DNA from: Pseudomonadota bacterium
GTDB taxonomy: Bacteria; Pseudomonadota; Alphaproteobacteria; Rhizobiales; Beijerinckiaceae
Direction of reading: 5' to 3'
Assembly: GCA_023452965.1 (NCBI GenBank)
Contig: JAEXUU010000322.1
Location: 1-11,142 of the forward strand
DNA length: 11,142 nucleotides
This document shows, piece by piece, positions 1-6,444 of this stretch; the stretch's first letter is position 1; every line of letters begins with the position of its first letter. The notes beneath the pieces are model-generated. The model saw nothing but the letters and a program-made list of their open reading frames with translations. It was not told where the DNA came from and searched no databases. Made by a program: the position numbers and the translations under genes.

Positions 1-111
1 GTCATAGACCGTCGGGCCGCAGACATACATGCGGACATTGTTCGGATCGACCGGGGCGAAAGCCTCCTTGGTCCGTGTCAGCGTGTTGTAGAGCCTGAGT
101 TTCGGCTGCAT
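1..111 (-). CDS. cysS: Cysteinyl-tRNA synthetase, N-terminal fragment (runs off the window start)
   Basis: Class I aminoacyl-tRNA synthetase that charges tRNA-Cys with cysteine in the cytoplasm. Only the first 37 residues are present. They read [15 protein letters not shown] at the start and [10 protein letters not shown] at the end, the opening strand and zinc-site segment of bacterial CysS. The Cys at residue 31 matches the first zinc ligand of the family. The HIGH and KMSKS signatures would lie beyond the window edge. The start at 111 is preferred because family proteins begin just before this LRLYNT segment and an AGGA lies about 10 bases upstream. The frame stays open upstream to a TAG at 223-225. 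The gene is transcribed away from the rest of the window. Confidence 0.93.
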   Translation of the reverse strand, partial: MQPKLRLYNTLTRTKEAFAPVDPNNVRMYVCGPTVYD

Positions 112-506
112 CGAAGCGGTGTCCTGACGAAAAGGCGACAAAAACGGCGTATCCTGGCCGCTGGCCGGGGCGCTGTCTGTCTTTTCGTTGGGACGAGGAC
201 GTGAGCAGCCGGCCAGCGAAAGCTAGCGGCAAATAATGCAGATAATGGCGAGGGCTCGCGTCATTGTCTCGTGAATGCCTGCGGCGTGCGCTTACGTCAA
301 GTGGCAGCGCTGCAACGCTCTGCCGCCGACATGCGGCATTCATCGCCTTGTCCAGCGATTCCGGCTCTGGCCGCCGCAATCCCGCCACAAGCGCCCTCGC
401 CTTGTGCGGCGCAACAAAGCTTGCCGCATTTCACCGTATTTTAAGCATTCGGAACCAAGCTGTGATGTCGAAGGTTCAGAGCTCGTCGAAGCTCAGGGAA
501 AATATC
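112..506. other. Divergent intergenic spacer between cysS and the exported-protein gene at 507
   Basis: About 395 bases separate two divergent genes, so promoters for both should lie here. I could not pick out a convincing -35/-10 pair on either strand. The right half (about 420-505) is locally AT-richer and is the likeliest promoter area for the plus-strand gene. On the minus strand, 205-264 encodes a lipoprotein-like signal sequence broken by an in-frame TAG (see findings). No tRNA or other structured RNA was recognised. Confidence 0.5.
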
Positions 507-833
507 ATGCGCCGCGCAGTGGCTTTGGTCGGTTTGTTCGGGATCATCGGAGCCGGGCTTTCGCTTGCCGTGGTGCCCACCACCGGCACCGTCGCCGCCC
601 CCAAGCCCGAGCGCACCTATCTGATCCCGGCCAGCGACGGCTACGGCGTCGCCGATTGCCTCGCCAGCAAGGCCGAATGCGGCCAGATTGTCGCCAATGC
701 CTGGTGCGAGGCACAGGGCCACCGCATCGCCAAATCCTATGGCGTCGCCACGGCCGAGGATTTCACCGGCACCGTGAAGGTCGCGGCCTCGAGCGAGGCC
801 GAGCGCCCGCTCGTCATCACCTGCGGACACTGA
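507..833 (+). CDS. Small exported four-cysteine protein, function unknown
   Basis: A 108-residue protein with an N-terminal signal peptide: MRR, then a hydrophobic stretch over residues 4-23, with likely cleavage near the Ala-Ala at 30-31. The mature part carries Cys51, Cys58, Cys67 and Cys106, an even number that could form two disulfides in the periplasm. The region around residues 38-80 (PASDGYGVADC, then CGQIVANAWCEAQGH) resembles small conserved hypothetical proteins I recall from Rhizobiales, with no known function. The start at 507 is chosen over an in-frame ATG at 465 because it puts the signal peptide at the very N-terminus and has an AGGGA about 8 bases upstream (494-498). The next gene follows 88 bases downstream on the same strand and also encodes a small exported protein. 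Confidence 0.8.
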   Translation: MRRAVALVGLFGIIGAGLSLAVVPTTGTVAAPKPERTYLIPASDGYGVADCLASKAECGQIVANAWCEAQGHRIAKSYGVATAEDFTGTVKVAASSEAERPLVITCGH

Positions 834-921
834 CCCCGCCGGGCGAGATTTCCCCAGAGCGAGCCAAGCGCTAGCCTGAGCGGCCGCGGATCGACCCGGC
901 CGTAGCAGGGAGCGTCGGCCC

Positions 922-1284
922 ATGCCTCGTCCAGCATTGACCCATCCAGCACTCGTCGCCGGCCTTGTCCTGGCGACACTCCTGCCCGCCCAGGCCTTCG
1001 AAGGCCGCTATCGTACCCTGGGCGGCAGCATGACGATCCGCCCGGCCGGCGCCGGCATGCTCAAGGTCGATGCCGAGATCGGCAGCAGAAGCTGCGTCGG
1101 CGTGATCTCGGCCCGCGGACGCACCCAAGGCGACCGCCTCGTCGCCGAAGCCGAACGGGACGGCGACATCTGTCGGCTGGAAATCCGCCGCAAGGGCCGC
1201 AACCTCGTGGTGTCCGAGAGCGGCGAATGCACGACCTTCCACGGCGCCAACTGCAACTATGTGGGCACCTACACGCCGCGCTAG
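922..1284 (+). CDS. Small exported protein, function unknown
   Basis: A 120-residue protein with a clear Sec-type signal peptide: hydrophobic core at residues 9-21, cleavage predicted after AQA at residue 25. The mature part is short, basic and probably beta-rich. Cys58, Cys84, Cys103 and Cys111 could form two disulfides. It ends in a segment with HGANCNYVGTY. I do not recognise the family. The general look (about 95 mature residues, paired cysteines, alternating strands) is that of a small periplasmic binding or inhibitor domain, but this is a guess. An AGGGAG sits at 907-912, about 10 bases before the start. It ends 25 bases from the stop of convergent creA. Confidence 0.78.
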   Translation: MPRPALTHPALVAGLVLATLLPAQAFEGRYRTLGGSMTIRPAGAGMLKVDAEIGSRSCVGVISARGRTQGDRLVAEAERDGDICRLEIRRKGRNLVVSESGECTTFHGANCNYVGTYTPR

Positions 1285-1309
1285 AGGTCGCCGTTCAGCC
1301 GCACCGACC

Positions 1310-1828
1310 TCAGCGCACCCATTCGGCGCATTTCGCGACTTCGCCCATGCCGCCCCAGGGCATGATCGGCACGCTCGATGTCGAGTTCTGCGGCGAACCG
1401 TCGATCAGCTTGTCGGTATAGACCATGTAGATCAGCACGTTGCGCTTGACGTCGCAGCCGCGAACGATCTGCATCTTCTTCCAGATCAACGAACGGCGCT
1501 CGCGGAAGACGACATCGCCCTGCGAGAACTTTTCCTTGAACTTGATCGGGCCGATCTGGCGGCAGGAGAGCGAGACGTCGGAGACCTCCTCGGCGACGCC
1601 GAACATGCCGGAGACGCCGCCCTTCTCGGGCACGGTGTAGTGGCAGGCGACGCCCTCGACCACGGGATCGTCGACGCCGTAGACGGCGAGCTTGTCATCC
1701 GGGGTCATCATCTTCCAGACCGTCGACTTGCGGAAGATCAGATCCTCCTGGGCCTGTGCCGGGGCAAGCGCAGCGCCGCCGAAGGCGCAGGCAGCCAGCA
1801 CGGCCAGGATATGACGACGAAACCGCAT
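1310..1828 (-). CDS. creA: CreA family periplasmic protein
   Basis: A 172-residue exported protein of the CreA family, conserved in proteobacteria and of unknown biochemical role; in E. coli the name comes from its place beside the creBCD genes. Residues 1-26 form a signal peptide ending APAQA before QED. The family core is clear: a DDP segment near residues 53-55, a Gly-rich GVSGMFGVAEE stretch, SCRQIGPIKF at about 88-97, FRERRSLIWKKMQIVR, then TDKLIDGSPQNS and VPI near the C-terminus. Length matches the usual 155-175 residues. GGGAGA lies about 9 bases upstream of the start. It is divergent from the GNAT gene (91-base gap) and convergent with the exported-protein gene. No creBCD genes are adjacent. 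Confidence 0.92.
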   Translation of the reverse strand: MRFRRHILAVLAACAFGGAALAPAQAQEDLIFRKSTVWKMMTPDDKLAVYGVDDPVVEGVACHYTVPEKGGVSGMFGVAEEVSDVSLSCRQIGPIKFKEKFSQGDVVFRERRSLIWKKMQIVRGCDVKRNVLIYMVYTDKLIDGSPQNSTSSVPIMPWGGMGEVAKCAEWVR

Positions 1829-1919
1829 TCAAATTCTCCCGACGCTTTTCCGTATGACGCCCGGCAGGATATGGGATGCCGCGGCCCGGTGCACCAGAGC
1901 GGCCGGACAGAGCCGAGAC

Positions 1920-2495
1920 ATGACGACGACCTTGCCCGAATTCCAAACCGCACGCCTCGCCCTGCTTCCGCGCACGATCGCCGATCTCGATCTGATAGCC
2001 GCGCTGAACACCGATCCAGAGGTGATGCGCCACATCGCCCCGATCGGCGATCCGGCCATGGGCAGGGAAGGCATCGCGGCGCGCAGCTTCAGCCATGTCG
2101 CTCGCGGGCTCGGCTACTGGTCGCTCTTCATACAGGACGGGGGCCAGGACTTCGTCGGCTATGTCGGGCTGATCCCGGATGGCGAAGTGCCGGACCGGGT
2201 TCAGGTGAGCTACCGCTTCGCGACGCGGTACTGGGGCAAGGGCCTCGGCTTCGAAGCAGTCTCGCGCCTGCTGCATCACGGCTTCGAGGCGCTGGCGCTA
2301 CCGGAGATCGCCGTTGTCACGCATCCGCAGAACATCGCCTCGCTGCGGCTCGCCGAGAAGCTCGGCTTCGAGCGGGAGGCCACGCGCCCGGACGCATTGA
2401 TCGGCGACCCACCAGTGCCGGCGCTGGGCTTGCGCCAGTCGCGGGCGCGCTGGCTGGCGCGGGCTCAGGCGGCCAGCGGCCTGAACGCCAGGTAG
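1920..2495 (+). CDS. GNAT family N-acetyltransferase (RimJ/RimL-like)
   Basis: A 191-residue acetyl-CoA-dependent N-acetyltransferase of the Acetyltransf_3 type, which includes enzymes acetylating protein N-termini and small amines. The N-terminus has the usual ETERL-like opening (TARLALLPRT). The acetyl-CoA loop is RYWGKGLGFEA at about 103-113, followed by the helix with NIASLRLAEKLGF at 138-150, the standard RimJ/RimL C-terminal motif. The substrate cannot be told from sequence. The ATG at 1920 is preferred over an in-frame ATG at 1854 because the family fold begins right after it; the extra 22 residues are not family-like. Its last 31 bases overlap the 3' end of the opposing membrane-protein gene. 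Confidence 0.88.
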   Translation: MTTTLPEFQTARLALLPRTIADLDLIAALNTDPEVMRHIAPIGDPAMGREGIAARSFSHVARGLGYWSLFIQDGGQDFVGYVGLIPDGEVPDRVQVSYRFATRYWGKGLGFEAVSRLLHHGFEALALPEIAVVTHPQNIASLRLAEKLGFEREATRPDALIGDPPVPALGLRQSRARWLARAQAASGLNAR

Positions 2496-2998
2496 GCGGC
2501 AGCGATCGCGCCAACCACGCCGAGCGCGAACAGCACGAGCTTGATGCGCGTGAAGCCGCTGGCGAAGGCGACCGTGCCCTCCTCGACCTTCGGATAGCGA
2601 TCGAGCAGGCGGGCAACCGCAAGATTCTCGGCGATGTCGCAGAGCCCGCCGAAGAGCCAGCCGCCGCCGCAAAGGGCCGCGACCCACCAGGGATAGCCGC
2701 GCATCGACACCCCGGCGATGATGAAGCCACCGACGATGGTGTAGGTCAGCGCGACCGCCGCGTCGGCCGGCAGCAGCTTGTGGCGATAGGCGGCGCGAAG
2801 CCGCTCGCCATAGGCCGCGAAGAGCTTTTCGACATCGTCCTTGTTGAAGCCGTCCCAGTCGCTCTCCAGGGCGCGGGCGACGCCAAGCTTGCGAGCCCAG
2901 AGCCCGACCAGCCAGAACAGCAGCATCACCAGCGCCGGCCCCCAGAAGAAGAAGGCGAGCGGGATCAGCGTCGGGTAGAAGGGCGCGAGATCGTCCAT
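2465..2998 (-). CDS. Four-helix integral membrane protein, function unknown
   Basis: A 177-residue protein with four likely membrane spans at about 11-34, 79-98, 103-122 and 152-173. A charged cytoplasmic or periplasmic loop at about 36-76 is rich in Lys, Arg, Asp and Glu. A DIAENLAVARLLDRYP segment follows span 3. I do not recognise a catalytic motif. It is the last gene of the minus-strand catabolic block, 38 bases after the DUF2783 gene, and the start at 2998 has a modest GGAG about 12 bases upstream. Its position suggests co-transcription, but its role there is unknown; a transport accessory or an unrelated passenger are both possible. Its 3' end overlaps the GNAT gene. Confidence 0.8.
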   Translation of the reverse strand: MDDLAPFYPTLIPLAFFFWGPALVMLLFWLVGLWARKLGVARALESDWDGFNKDDVEKLFAAYGERLRAAYRHKLLPADAAVALTYTIVGGFIIAGVSMRGYPWWVAALCGGGWLFGGLCDIAENLAVARLLDRYPKVEEGTVAFASGFTRIKLVLFALGVVGAIAAAYLAFRPLAA

Positions 2999-3036
2999 CT
3001 GGCGGTAGGCTCCGGAATCCGTGGTCCGCGCCGACG

Positions 3037-3240
3037 TTATCGTGCTTGCCGCGCCAGCGCCACGGCCTCGCGCAGCACGGCGAGATCGCCGATCTGGTTG
3101 GCGAGGATCAACACGAGGCGGGCATTCAGCGCCGCGCTCTCGCGATCGTCGAGGTCGCGATGCGCCTCGGCCAGCAGTCGGTAGGCGGCATCGGGGTCGG
3201 CGAAGCGGGCTTCGCGCGCAAGAACGGCGGGCTCGGTCAT
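3037..3240 (-). CDS. DUF2783 small protein coupled to the FAD monooxygenase
   Basis: A 67-residue, probably all-helical soluble protein matching the DUF2783 family. The pattern is DPDAAYRLLAEAHR at about 15-28, then ESAALNARLVLILANQIGD at about 34-52 and a final helix. The family has no established function, but members usually sit directly beside FAD-dependent aromatic monooxygenases, as here. Its start overlaps the monooxygenase stop by four bases (ATGA, 3237-3240), so translation is coupled. GGAGGG lies about 9 bases upstream inside the monooxygenase gene. A subunit or stabilising partner of the monooxygenase is a reasonable inference, not shown by the sequence. Confidence 0.85.
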   Translation of the reverse strand: MTEPAVLAREARFADPDAAYRLLAEAHRDLDDRESAALNARLVLILANQIGDLAVLREAVALARQAR

Positions 3241-4817
3241 GATGCGCGGCCCTCCAGCCTGTCGATGGCCATGACGATGTCGGCCGGGCTCGCCTGACGG
3301 AACCGGGCCGCGACATGGCCGTCCGGCCGCAGGACGACGGCATCGCCCGGCGCCAGCGCATAGCGCCGCCTGAGGATGTCGTCCGCCCCGGAAGCCGGCT
3401 CGACGGCGACCGCTCCCGACGGGGCGAACCCAGCCGCTCCACCGGTGATGATCACGGGCATGCCCGGCCGCAGCGCCTCGCTCAGCCAGGCAGCGCCCCC
3501 TGCCCCGCCGGAGAGCGGTGCATCGAGGAACGGGGCGCCCGGCGGCAGGCCCCCCTCCCAGTCGGAGTCAGGCGTCGACAGCGGCGAAGCCGCATAGACC
3601 GAGGGCAGAGAAAGCCGGCCGGAATTGACGAAGCGCTGGGCAAAGGGAGCAAGCGGCGCCAGCGACAAGGCGGCAGCGCGCAGCAGACGCTCGCCAGGCG
3701 AGCGCGGCGCGATAAAATCGGTCGCGCGCGTCGAGTTCAGGATGTTCTCGTCGGCGGCCAAGCCACGCTCGCTGTCATAGCTTTCAAGCAGCGCGGCCGG
3801 GCTCCTGCCCTGCAGGACCAGCGCCAGCTTCCAGCCGAGGTTGTCGACGTCCTGGATGCCGGAATTGGCGCCCCGCGCGCCAAAGGGCGAGCCCTGATGG
3901 GCAGCGGCTCCGGCGAAGATCACGCGGCCGTGCAGGAAACGGTCGAGCCTGCGGCACTGGAAGCGGTAGACCGAGACCCATTCCAGCGCGAAATCGGCAT
4001 GGCCGAGCATGCGCTCGATCCGGGGGCGAACGATCTCCGGGCGCTTCTCATGCTCGGGATCGGCATCGGGGCTGAGCTGCAGGTCGATGCGCCAGACATC
4101 GTCCGGCTGCTTGTGCAGCAGGGCCGACTGGCCGGAATGGAAAGGCGGGTCGAACCAGCACCAGCGCTCGGTCGCGAACGGCGCCTGCATCTTCACATCG
4201 GCGATCAGGAAGCGATCCTCGAAGGCCTCGCCGCGAAATTCCAGGCCAAGCATGTCGCGGCTCGGCGAGCGCGCCCCGTCGCAGGCGACCAGCCAGTCGG
4301 CGTGCAACGAATAGTCCCCGTCCGGCGTTGCGATGGTGAGCGCGACTCCGTCCTCGCGGTTGGCAAGACCGGCGAGGCGGTTGCTCCAGCGCAGATCGAC
4401 CAGCGGCTCGGCGAGCACGGCCTCGACCAGCGCCGCTTCGACGTAGAATTGCTGGAGGTTGATGAAGGCGGGCTGCTTGTGGCCGCCTTCGGGCAGAAGA
4501 TCGAACTCGTAGAGCCCGGCATCGCCACGGAAGACCTTGCCCTTCTGCCAGGTGACCCCTTTCTCGACCATCGCCTCTGCGAGGCCGAGCCTGTCGAAGA
4601 TCTCGAGCGTGCGCTTGGCGAAGCAGATTGCGCGCGAGCCCTCGCCGATCCGGTCGGCATCGTCGATCAGCACCACAGGGACGGCGCGGCGCGCGAGGTC
4701 GAGCGCCAGCGTCAGCCCGACCGGGCCGGCCCCGACGATGACGACCGGGTGACGCACTGGGTCGGCAGCATCCTGGTCCAAGCTCCGGCGATAGGCGAAC
4801 TGGCGGAAGGGCTGCAT
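3237..4817 (-). CDS. FAD-dependent class A aromatic monooxygenase-like protein with altered GD motif
   Basis: A 526-residue flavoprotein of the PobA/MhpA type, whose members use NAD(P)H and O2 to hydroxylate phenolic rings. The FAD-binding N-terminus carries VVIVGAGPVGLTLALDLARR with the GxGxxG glycines at 29, 31 and 34. The second signature is CDGARS at 179-184. The third, normally AGDxAH...PFGxxGxNSGxQD, reads FAGAAAHQGSPFGARGANSG at 301-320. The Asp that normally binds the FAD ribose is therefore Ala304 here. A C-terminal thioredoxin-like domain, typical of MhpA relatives, fits residues about 385-526. The start at 4817 overlaps the DinB stop by one base (TGATG), with GGAGG at 4828-4832. 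The ring substrate is unknown; 3-hydroxyphenyl or 3-hydroxybenzoate-like acids are plausible. Confidence 0.9.
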   Translation of the reverse strand: MQPFRQFAYRRSLDQDAADPVRHPVVIVGAGPVGLTLALDLARRAVPVVLIDDADRIGEGSRAICFAKRTLEIFDRLGLAEAMVEKGVTWQKGKVFRGDAGLYEFDLLPEGGHKQPAFINLQQFYVEAALVEAVLAEPLVDLRWSNRLAGLANREDGVALTIATPDGDYSLHADWLVACDGARSPSRDMLGLEFRGEAFEDRFLIADVKMQAPFATERWCWFDPPFHSGQSALLHKQPDDVWRIDLQLSPDADPEHEKRPEIVRPRIERMLGHADFALEWVSVYRFQCRRLDRFLHGRVIFAGAAAHQGSPFGARGANSGIQDVDNLGWKLALVLQGRSPAALLESYDSERGLAADENILNSTRATDFIAPRSPGERLLRAAALSLAPLAPFAQRFVNSGRLSLPSVYAASPLSTPDSDWEGGLPPGAPFLDAPLSGGAGGAAWLSEALRPGMPVIITGGAAGFAPSGAVAVEPASGADDILRRRYALAPGDAVVLRPDGHVAARFRQASPADIVMAIDRLEGRAS

Positions 4818-5371
4818 CAATACAGGGCCTCCGGCCCTTCCAGCCCCAGCGCCGTGAGATCGGCCGCGCGCCGGCCGGCATCGAAGGCGAGGAAAAACTC
4901 GTCGAGTTGCGGTGGGGCGATGCGGGTGCCGGCCAGCATGGCGTGCGCCTGGCCACGATGGTGGCTCTGGTGCTGAAAGAGGTGGCCGAGCAGGTCGTCG
5001 ACCCGCTCCGGCACCATGCCGTCCTCGCCGCGGTCCGTTGGGACGAGGCGCGAGAGGAGCGCTTCGTCCTGGGCATCGCAAAAGGCGATCAGCCGTCGGT
5101 CGGAGGCGAGTTGCGTCGTGCGCAGCTCCGGCGCGGCGAGCGGCTGGATGCCGTCGAAGATCGCGAGCCCGACCCCGCCCTCCTCCAGCATGTCGAGATA
5201 GTAGAGATCGACCGCGAGATTGTGGTTCAGGGTCTCGTGGAGCGACGGGAAGAAGCTCGTCCGCCGCGCCTGGAATTCGTCGTCGCTCAACTCCGCGCAA
5301 GCGCGCAACAGGCGGTCGTTCGACCAGGCGTTGTTGCGGGCCGCCTTGCGGAAATGCAGAGCGAGCGACAT
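4817..5371 (-). CDS. DinB/YfiT-like metal-binding four-helix protein (possible thiol-dependent isomerase)
   Basis: A 184-residue DinB-family protein. The fold is a four-helix bundle with a three-His metal site, matched here by His50 (in HETLNHN) and the pair His134/His138 in HQSHHRGQ, the family's HxxxHRGQ signature. Some members are thiol-dependent maleylpyruvate isomerases or thiol transferases; many are uncharacterised. Between an FAH hydrolase and a ring hydroxylase, an isomerase acting on a ring-cleavage product is the most attractive role, but this is inference. The start at 5371 follows the MBL stop by 4 bases, with a purine-rich GGGGGTAGG across the junction. Its stop overlaps the monooxygenase start. 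Confidence 0.88.
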   Translation of the reverse strand: MSLALHFRKAARNNAWSNDRLLRACAELSDDEFQARRTSFFPSLHETLNHNLAVDLYYLDMLEEGGVGLAIFDGIQPLAAPELRTTQLASDRRLIAFCDAQDEALLSRLVPTDRGEDGMVPERVDDLLGHLFQHQSHHRGQAHAMLAGTRIAPPQLDEFFLAFDAGRRAADLTALGLEGPEALY

Positions 5372-5375
5372 CGCC

Positions 5376-6335
5376 CTACCCCCGCAAATCCAGCCACATC
5401 TGGCGGTCGCGCTCATCCGTCCAGATGCGCGGGTGGTCGAGGCCGCCGGCCTCGTCATAGGCGCGGGTGACGTTGAAGGGCAGGCAGTGCTCGAAGATCA
5501 CCCAGTCGCCATAGGCCGGCTTCAGCGCCTCGTGCACGCGCTCGAAGGTCTCGCGCAATGAGCGGCCGGCGGCGACATGGCCCCGCACGGCCTCGAAGAG
5601 ATCGGAGAGGAAGGCGCGGGTACCCTTGATGCCGTCCGCCACCATCGCCCGGTTGGTCAGGGCGGTGCCGCGGCCCGGCACCATGGCGGCCGGCGCGAAG
5701 CTCGCCAGCGCATCGAGCGTCGCCGGCCAATCGGTGAAATGCGCATCGCCGCAATAGGGCGTCGCGCCGTATTCGACGAGGTCGCCGGCGAAGATCACAT
5801 TGGTGTCAGGCATCCAAGCGACGATGTCGCCTGCGGTGTGGCCGCGGCCGAGCTTCATCAGCCGGACCTCGCGCGAGCCCAGCCAGATCGAGGCGTTGTG
5901 CGAGAAGGTGGTGGTCGGCCAGGTCAGGCCCGGGCGGATCGAGTCGGCACCCTGGAACAGGCGGGGGAAGCGGCCGATCTCGCTCGCCTTGTCCTCCTCG
6001 CCGCGCTCGACGATCATCGCCCGCGCCGCATCCGAGCAGACGATCTCCTTCGCGCCATAGGCCGGCGCGCCGAGCACGCGCACGGCATGATAATGCGAGA
6101 GCACGACATGGCTGACCGGCTTGTCGGTGACCTCGCGCACCTTGGCGATGACGCGCTCGGCCATGGTCGGCGTCGCCTGCGCATCGAAGACGAGCACGCT
6201 GTCGTCGCCGACGACGATGCCGCTATTGGGGTCGCCCTCGGCGGTATAGGCGTAGACCCCCTTGCCGATCTCGTCGAAGGAGACGGTCTTCTCGCCGAGA
6301 TCGGCGGTGGAGGCGAAAGCGGGGCCGTCAGACAT
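5376..6335 (-). CDS. MBL-fold metallo-hydrolase with non-canonical metal site
   Basis: A 319-residue metallo-beta-lactamase-fold protein. The fold is indicated by the GIVVGDDSVLVFDAQAT strand-turn (39-55), SHVVLSHYHAVRVLGA (75-90), GRGHTAGD (163-170) and VIFAGDLVEYG (180-190). The canonical HxHxDH motif reads HYHAVRV: His81 and His83 remain, but the Asp and His that hold the second metal are Val85 and Arg86. The late His of the usual PGHG is Arg222 (VPGRG). His166 and Asp185 are kept, so one metal site looks intact. No signal peptide is seen. It lies inside the catabolic block and may hydrolyse a thioester, lactone or ester intermediate; the real substrate is unknown. Confidence 0.88.
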   Translation of the reverse strand: MSDGPAFASTADLGEKTVSFDEIGKGVYAYTAEGDPNSGIVVGDDSVLVFDAQATPTMAERVIAKVREVTDKPVSHVVLSHYHAVRVLGAPAYGAKEIVCSDAARAMIVERGEEDKASEIGRFPRLFQGADSIRPGLTWPTTTFSHNASIWLGSREVRLMKLGRGHTAGDIVAWMPDTNVIFAGDLVEYGATPYCGDAHFTDWPATLDALASFAPAAMVPGRGTALTNRAMVADGIKGTRAFLSDLFEAVRGHVAAGRSLRETFERVHEALKPAYGDWVIFEHCLPFNVTRAYDEAGGLDHPRIWTDERDRQMWLDLRG

Positions 6336-6390
6336 CGTCAGAACCTTTCAGGCTTGTACTGGTGCGTATTGCGCTCGCCGGGAACCACCG

Positions 6391-6435
6391 CGTCGTCCCG
6401 GACAAGCCGCGAAGCGGTGCCGATCCGGGATGACG
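6391..6435. repeat. REP-like palindrome between the FAH and MBL genes
   Basis: Twelve-base arms at 6391-6402 (CGTCGTCCCGGA) and 6424-6435 (TCCGGGATGACG) are complementary at 11 of 12 positions. The centre adds a small CCGC/GCGG hairpin. The GTCATCCCGG-type arm is a dispersed palindrome I recall from many Rhizobiales genomes. It sits in the 109-base gap between two co-oriented genes, the widest gap inside the block, so in RNA it could act as a stability or processing element. No T-tract follows, so it is not a classic terminator. Confidence 0.65.
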
Positions 6436-6444
6436 GCGCGGCGT

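Noticed and set aside
2..388. A 128-codon minus-strand frame over the cysS start region
   Set aside because: It is out of frame with the CysS N-terminus, which is unmistakable, and its sequence is Arg- and Ser-rich without family features.
1803..1930. Repeated CAGGATATG and ATGACGACGA strings around the creA/GNAT spacer
   Set aside because: These are short, partly within coding sequence, and have no regular spacing; chance is sufficient.
1259..3184. A 641-codon plus-strand frame across creA, GNAT and the membrane protein
   Set aside because: It is antisense or out of frame to three recognisable genes, is full of Arg, Ala and Asp runs, and matches no family. Long empty frames are expected in high-GC DNA.
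3315..4976. A 553-codon plus-strand frame opposite the FAD monooxygenase
   Set aside because: It is the complement of a clear flavoprotein gene with intact motifs. The predicted protein is low-complexity and has no recognisable domain.
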